Below are positions 58,900-64,000 of a DNA stretch of 64,000 nt, piece after piece (position 1 is the first letter of the stretch; each line of letters begins with the position of its first letter). The notes under the pieces were generated by a model. The model worked only from the letters and a program-made list of their open reading frames with translations, was not told where the DNA came from and did not search any database. The translations under genes and the position numbers were made by a program. Source of the DNA: Paulinella micropora (lineage: Eukaryota > Cercozoa > Imbricatea > Euglyphida); NCBI GenBank assembly GCA_009731375.1, contig BJOX01000179.1:279904-343903 (forward strand). The letters are read 5' to 3'.

Positions 58900-60100
58900 A
58901 TGCTTCTGATCGTTTTCTTCACTTGTCTGCGTGGCGTGTTCGCGGACTGCAACTGTACAACGGGGACCATCGCCGCAACGAGGACAAGCTTGACACTTGC
59001 TGACAATCACGTGCGCGCCTTGCTGACGACGACCTCTTTTCAGGGCATCCCGCTGCAGCAGGTACCTCTGCATTCGCTTACTGTCTTGTCCTTCATGACT
59101 TGCCATGGCGTGCATTTGTGGATTTCAGATCGGCTGCGTCACCATCGATACCCCTTCTTTCCTGAAACAAAAAGTGGAGCTTGAGGTCAAGAAAAGCGAT
59201 TCCTGGTCCATCGCTCTTGCATCCAACTGTTCCATCAGTTCCTTCTTAGCGAGCGCCAGCTATGAGGACTCTGAGCTGCTGGTTACCGTCGTCGGCATCA
59301 AATCTTCGGCTGCAAGCAAGGTTGGCGTGGCCAAGCTGAGTGTTTTTGCATCGCTTGCCTTCGGCTTGGTCGCTGGTTCTCAGCAGCCGTACTGCAACAA
59401 GCCAGTACCTGTCCCAATTGCAGCGGCCATGCTCGGCCTAGCACAGGGCGCTGTTGCGCAGAGTGAAGCAGAATGTCGGTACATAATTCAGGTGACCACC
59501 CCGCACCCGTGCTTTACGGCATACAACGGTAATACTGATTTGCACTGCTCCTTCGGCGCCAAGCTGGTAGACTGCCCCGTGACTGCGGTAAGCTCCTCCA
59601 GATCGCCGATGTCGGCAACCGGTTCCGTCAGCCAGACGCGCTCGACAAGCCAGACGCGTACGCCTTCGGCCAGCCTGTCACCCGTGTCCGCCAGCCCCAC
59701 CGCTTCTGTCAGTCAGGCGCCCTCGGCCAGCCTATCGCCCGTATCTGCAAGCGCAAGTGGCAGTATCTCTGAATCGCCTTCTGAAACATCGTCTACTTCT
59801 CTAACACCCTCTGTTTCTTCCACAGTTACTCCAAGCGCTTCCTCCACCACTTCACGCAGTCCAAGCACTAGCGCTTCCTTCAGCACCTCTGCCAGCGCAT
59901 CCTCTACTTGTTGCCCCAACCCCAACCCCAGCCCTAGCCCTGAGTATTTCATAACGACGTGGAATATGACTGGTACGCAATTGAGAATCATATATTATCA
60001 TTGCGACAGTTATGGTGATGCTGTTGATAGTAATAGTATTGACTCAGCAATTTTACATATATATATATATATATATATATACGTGTGTGTGTGTGTGTAA
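58900..60100 (+). CDS. Secreted Ser/Thr-rich (mucin-like) protein, spliced
   Basis: Exon 1 (58900-59061) starts with a clear signal peptide MLLIVFFTCLRGVFA followed by DCNCTTG. A 67-nt phase-0 intron (59062-59128) with donor CAG|GTACCT and acceptor TTTCAG|ATCGG joins it to exon 2 (IGCVTIDTPSFLKQK...). The product has a cysteine-containing ectodomain of about 170 residues and then ~130 residues of Ser/Thr/Pro repeats (SASLSPVSASPTASVSQ), typical of an O-glycosylated stalk. The reading frame then runs into TA and GT microsatellites and stops at 60100; the true 3' end, or a further intron, is uncertain. Probably a host cell-surface or wall protein. Confidence 0.55.
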
Positions 60101-60162
60101 ATATACATATAATAATAATTATAATAATAATAATAATAATAATAATAATCATAATAATAATC

Positions 60163-60210
<48 letters not shown>

Positions 60211-60215
60211 GTGCT
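60053..60215. repeat. TA, GT and AAT microsatellites
   Basis: TA repeat, GT repeat and about 25 AAT units at and after the 3' end of the secreted-protein gene. Confidence 0.9.
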
Positions 60216-60275
60216 TCTCTGTCAATGGCTGATGCATTTCTGCACATGCGCCTCCATCGTCTCACCCGTGAGGGG

Positions 60276-60720
60276 NNNNNNNNNNNNNNNNNNNNNNNNN
60301 NNNNNNNNNNNNNNNNNNNNNNNNNNNNNNNNNNNNNNNNNNNNNNNNNNNNNNNNNNNNNNNNNNNNNNNNNNNNNNNNNNNNNNNNNNNNNNNNNNNN
60401 NNNNNNNNNNNNNNNNNNNNNNNNNNNNNNNNNNNNNNNNNNNNNNNNNNNNNNNNNNNNNNNNNNNNNNNNNNNNNNNNNNNNNNNNNNNNNNNNNNNN
60501 NNNNNNNNNNNNNNNNNNNNNNNNNNNNNNNNNNNNNNNNNNNNNNNNNNNNNNNNNNNNNNNNNNNNNNNNNNNNNNNNNNNNNNNNNNNNNNNNNNNN
60601 NNNNNNNNNNNNNNNNNNNNNNNNNNNNNNNNNNNNNNNNNNNNNNNNNNNNNNNNNNNNNNNNNNNNNNNNNGGGGGGGGGGGGAAAAAAAGGGGGGGG
60701 GGGGGGGGGGGGGGGGGGGT
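60276..60720. other. Gap of 398 bp followed by poly-G
   Basis: Unresolved bases 60276-60673 and a G-run interrupted by AAAAAAA up to 60719. Nothing can be called. Confidence 0.8.
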
Positions 60721-60737
60721 TACATAATTTCCGATTT

Positions 60738-60812
60738 CCCCCTCCCCCCAAACCCCCCACGCCCTACTCCCAACACCTTTCATGGATAATAATGATTATA
60801 ATAATAATAATA
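60738..60812. repeat. Inverted repeat, left arm
   Basis: CCCTACTCCCAACACCTTTCA and flanking C-rich and AAT-rich bases. The reverse complement of the last ~75 bases of the window is similar over the whole length. Confidence 0.65.
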
Positions 60813-60836
60813 GTAATAATGATAATAATAATAATG

Positions 60837-60891
<55 letters not shown>

Positions 60892-60924
60892 TAATAATAA
60901 TAATAATAATAATAAATAATAACA

Positions 60925-60976
<52 letters not shown>
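60790..60976. repeat. AAT microsatellite
   Basis: About 180 bp of AAT with GAT interruptions. Confidence 0.9.
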
Positions 60977-60978
<2 letters not shown>

Positions 60979-60999
60979 TAGGGGCTGCGCCAACACCTG

Positions 61000-61340
61000 A
61001 AAGGATGGTTTTCGTTGCGCTTCGCGCAACCCCCCCCCCCCTCCTTTTCCCCCTTCCTCCCCCCCCGACCCCCCCTTCCCCATCGAGAGGGTACGTTGAA
61101 TTGCAAACCAGGGTTCCCGGGGAGAGGGCCCCCCGGACCCCCCCTTACCCGTAGACAGGGTTCGTTGAATTTCCAACCAGGGTTCCCAGGGGGGAGGCCA
61201 AGTGGCACCTGGTGCGCGCAAGTGGCGCCTGGTGGCGCAGAAAACCAGAAAAGTCTGACTTGGGTGCCACCCGGCACCATAATTCTTCTATTTTCGAAGA
61301 GAGCTCGTCAGGTAGTACCGGGTACACCAAATATCAGCCT
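61000..61340. repeat. Divergent satellite-related units
   Basis: Contains GGGTACGTTGAATTGCAAACCAG-like and GGGTTCGTTGAATTTCC-like motifs spaced about 70 bp apart, followed by CACCTGGTG-GCGC and TACCGGGTACACCAA motifs that recur at 62690-62820. Confidence 0.6.
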
Positions 61341-61850
61341 CTAAGTCCCTCTGGTTTCCCCAAGTGGCACCTGGTGGCACAAAACTTCAAAATTGGGGTG
61401 TGGGTGCCACCCGCGACCACAAATCATACGTACATACTCAATTTTTGTGGTTTCCGGGGGGAGAGCCCCCCGGATCCCCCCTTTCCATTCGACAGGGTAC
61501 GTTGAATAGCCGGAGGCACCGGCAAGTGCCACCTGGTGGCAAAAATACCAGAAATTTGGGGTGTGGGTGCCACCCGCGACCACAATTGGTACGTACATAC
61601 TCCGTTTTCGGGTTTCCGGGGGGAGAGAGCCCCCCGGACCCCCCCTTTCCATTCGACAGGGTACGTTGAATAGCCGGAGGCACCGGCAATGCCACCTGGT
61701 GGCAAAAATACCAGAAATTTGGGGTGTGGATGCCACCCGCGACCACAATCGGTACGTACATACTCCATTTTCGGGTTTCCGGGGGGAGAGCCCCCCGGAC
61801 CCCCCCTTTCCATTCGACAGGGTACGTTGAATTGCCGGAGGCACCGGCAA
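61340..61850. repeat. Satellite of 161-164-bp units, about three copies
   Basis: GGGTACGTTGAAT recurs at 61495, 61659 and 61820. Each unit has the palindromic CCACCTGGTGGC, a GGTGCCACCCGCGACCAC stretch, TACGTACATACTC, and a C-rich CCCCCCGGA block. Further partial copies lie at 62890-63180. Confidence 0.8.
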
Positions 61851-61855
61851 GGACT

Positions 61856-62216
61856 GCCAAAAAACAAGGAAATTTGGCATTCAGGACACTCCCCTTACGC
61901 AAATATTTGCGTGAATTCCAAAAAAATCATATGAGCATCAAGATCGAGTCTGGGGCTAATCACCCTGCCAATAGGAGCTCCCAACTCCTCCTGGTTCACA
62001 CAAACCATGATTTATTCCGACTGGGGGTGCAAAAAAAAGCCAAAAAAAGCAAGGAAATTTGGCATTCAGGACACTGCCCTAACGCAAATATTTGCGTGAA
62101 TTCCAAATAAATCATATCAGCATCAAGATCGAGTCTGGAGCTAACCACCCTGCCAATAGGAGCTCCCAACTCCTCCTCGTTCCCACAAAGCATGATTTAT
62201 TCCGACAGGGGTGCAG
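61856..62216. repeat. Direct repeat of about 180 bp, two copies
   Basis: From GCCAAAAAACAAGGAAATTTG (61856) to the GATTTATTCCGACTGGGG motif, and again from 62038 to 62214 with few changes. Each unit holds GCAAATATTTGCGTGAATTCC, a perfect short palindrome. A fragment is also at 63180-63210. Confidence 0.8.
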
Positions 62217-62248
62217 ATTTGGGGGGTGGGGGTGGGTGGGGGTGTGGG

Positions 62249-62669
62249 NNNNNNNNNNNNNNNNNNNNNNNNNNNNNNNNNNNNNNNNNNNNNNNNNNNN
62301 NNNNNNNNNNNNNNNNNNNNNNNNNNNNNNNNNNNNNNNNNNNNNNNNNNNNNNNNNNNNNNNNNNNNNNNNNNNNNNNNNNNNNNNNNNNNNNNNNNNN
62401 NNNNNNNNNNNNNNNNNNNNNNNNNNNNNNNNNNNNNNNNNNNNNNNNNNNNNNNNNNNNNNNNNNNNNNNNNNNNNNNNNNNNNNNNNNNNNNNNNNNN
62501 NNNNNNNNNNNNNNNNNNNNNNNNNNNNNNNNNNNNNNNNNNNNNNNNNNNNNNNNNNNNNNNNNNNNNNNNNNNNNNNNNNNNNNNNNNNNNNNNNNNN
62601 NNNNNNNNNNNNNNNNNNNNNNNNNNNNNNNNNNNNNNNNNNNNNNNNNNNNNNNNNNNNNNNNNNNNN
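62249..62669. other. Gap of 421 bp
   Basis: Unresolved bases between G-rich runs. Confidence 0.9.
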
Positions 62670-62689
62670 GGGGGGGGGGGGGGGGGGGG

Positions 62690-62824
62690 CAAGTGGTACC
62701 TGGTGTGCGCATTTGGCGCAGAAACCCACAAAAGTCTGGTTTGGGTGCAAACCGGCACCACACTTCTTCTATTTTCAAAGAGAGCTCATCAGGTAGTACC
62801 GGGTACACCAATTATCAGCCCTCT

Positions 62825-62889
<65 letters not shown>

Positions 62890-63450
62890 TTCCCCAAGTG
62901 GCACCTGGTGGCAAAAATACCTCAAAAATAGGGTGTGGGTGCCACCCGCGACCAGAAATGGTACGTACATACGCCCCCCTTTCCATTCGACAGGGTACGT
63001 TCAATTGCCGGAGGTACCGTCAAGTGCGCTTAGGGTCAAAAAGATCTTAGATTTCTGGTTTGACTGCCACCCGCGACCGAAACTGATACGTACAATGTCA
63101 GGGCTTGGGTTCCCGGGGGGAGAGCCCCCCTTTCCCGTCGACAGGGTACGTTCAATTGCCGGAGGCACCGGCAAGCACTGCCAAAAAACAAGGCATTTTG
63201 GCATTCAGGACATATCAGCCTCAAACTCCCTCTGGTGTGCGCAAACGGCGCCTGTTGGCGCAAAACCTGAATTTTCTTGTGTCTACGCCACCCGGCGTAA
63301 CCATTTTTATATTTTCGACCAGAGCTCATCAAGCAGAGTCAGATACACCAAATATCAGCCGCGATCTCCCTCTGGTGTGCGCAAAGGGCACCTGGTGGCA
63401 CAACACCTCAATGTTCCGTTATGGGTACGTGTAATGGCCGGGCTTGGGTT
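62690..63450. repeat. Mixed satellite-related copies and CT repeat
   Basis: Repeats the order seen at 61200-61500 (CACCTGGTG, CACCGGGTACACCAA-like, TCAGCC...CTCTGG, GTGCCACCCGCGACC, GGGTACGTTCAATTGCCGG) with a CT microsatellite at 62826-62886 inserted. No gene. Confidence 0.7.
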
Positions 63451-63459
63451 CCCGGGGTG

Positions 63460-63461
63460 AG

Positions 63462-63496
<35 letters not shown>

Positions 63497-63830
63497 CGCC
63501 GCCCCCCCCCCCCCCGCCCCCCCCNNNNNNNNNNNNNNNNNNNNNNNNNNNNNNNNNNNNNNNNNNNNNNNNNNNNNNNNNNNNNNNNNNNNNNNNNNNN
63601 NNNNNNNNNNNNNNNNNNNNNNNNNNGGGGGGGGGGAAAGGGGGGGGGGGGGGGGGGGGTTACAAAATTTTCATAGAGGCAAGAAAAGCCAAAAGAGAAG
63701 AAAGAAAAGAAGGAGGAGAGGAAGACGAAGAGGTGAAAGAGGAGGAAAAGAAGAAGGAAGAGGGAAAAAAGGAGGAAGAGAAAGAGGAGAAAGTGCAAGA
63801 GATGGAGGAAGAAGATGAATAATTCTTTTG
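63460..63830. other. Poly-C, 102-bp gap, poly-G and purine-rich DNA
   Basis: C-run, unresolved 63525-63626, G-run, then GAGGAAGA-type purine repeats. Glu/Lys-rich ORFs across it are low complexity. Confidence 0.8.
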
Positions 63831-63832
63831 AT

Positions 63833-63950
63833 TACTATTACTATTACTATTACTATTACTATTACTATTACCATTATAATTACTATCACTATTATCATTA
63901 CAATTAATATAATTATTATAATCATTACAATTATTATTATTATTATCATC
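63833..63950. repeat. ATTACT and ATT microsatellite
   Basis: TACTAT hexanucleotide-like repeat passing into AAT/ATT repeats. Confidence 0.85.
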
Positions 63951-64000
63951 ATCCCTGAAAGGTGTTGGGAGTACGGGGTGGGGGATTTGGGGAGAGGGAA
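63915..64000. repeat. Inverted repeat, right arm
   Basis: CCTGAAAGGTGTTGGGAGTAC with flanking ATT-rich and G-rich bases; reverse complement of 60738-60812. The window ends inside it. Confidence 0.65.

Noticed and set aside
60739-61280. Gly/Pro-rich ORFs in satellite DNA
   Set aside because: They follow the satellite period in all frames and have no codon bias.
1-64000. CRISPR arrays, rRNA, tRNA genes
   Set aside because: No spaced direct repeats of CRISPR type, no rRNA-like sequence seen. tRNA genes cannot be fully excluded by eye; the only anticodon-arm-like sequence lies at the copia primer site and lacks the other arms.

Overview
The window reads as a nuclear scaffold of a unicellular eukaryote that carries stacked viral and mobile DNA. 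Evidence for a eukaryotic setting is a clear spliceosomal intron inside a gene (11456-11532), a second in a secreted-protein gene (59062-59128), a Ty1/copia retrotransposon, and large microsatellite and satellite blocks. The species cannot be named from the sequence.

Region A (1 to about 32.1 kb) is GC-rich, gene-dense and nearly intron-free, with genes on both strands separated by short A/T and G/C homopolymer tracts. Its content is virus-like: a histone H3-fold protein, RNA polymerase subunits RPB5 and RPB10, a large protein resembling an HK97-fold major capsid protein, a heliorhodopsin-like membrane protein whose retinal lysine position is arginine, a RecB/YqaJ-like nuclease, a Cys/His-repeat protein with a C-terminal nuclease domain, four leucine-rich-repeat proteins (three with F-box-like N-termini), and several unrecognised ORFs. 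HK97-type capsid plus heliorhodopsin plus histone plus eukaryote-type RNAP subunits is the combination known from Mirusviricota, so I infer an endogenous (or co-assembled) mirusvirus-like genome segment. The capsid and heliorhodopsin calls rest on reading by eye and need structure-based confirmation.

Region B (about 32.14 to 51.3 kb) is AT-rich and is a truncated Polinton-like virus (PLV): major capsid protein (MCP), penton/minor capsid protein, adenain-like protease, packaging ATPase, a long tail-fibre-like protein with an S74 chaperone domain, small structural-type proteins and a retroviral-type integrase. No polymerase or helicase is present. The MCP gene is cut by a 6.55-kb Ty1/copia element (32969-39516) with near-identical LTRs and a perfect 5-bp target duplication. 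Its single 1663-codon gag-pol ORF has gag, protease, integrase and RNase H but no reverse transcriptase.

Region C (about 51.3 to 64 kb) is repeat-rich DNA: a small spliced gene, a palindrome cluster, a duplicated unit of about 0.9 kb, long GA, CTT, CATA and AAT microsatellites, one secreted mucin-like gene with an intron, a 161-164-bp satellite, a 180-bp-scale direct repeat, and an inverted repeat near both ends of the last 3.2 kb.

Assembly quality matters. Gaps often sit at poly-G/poly-C tracts, several 10-N gaps have the same sequence on both sides, 22.9-25.1 kb is scrambled, and many genes carry single-base frameshifts at homopolymers. I treat most frameshifts as possible sequencing errors, not proof of decay.
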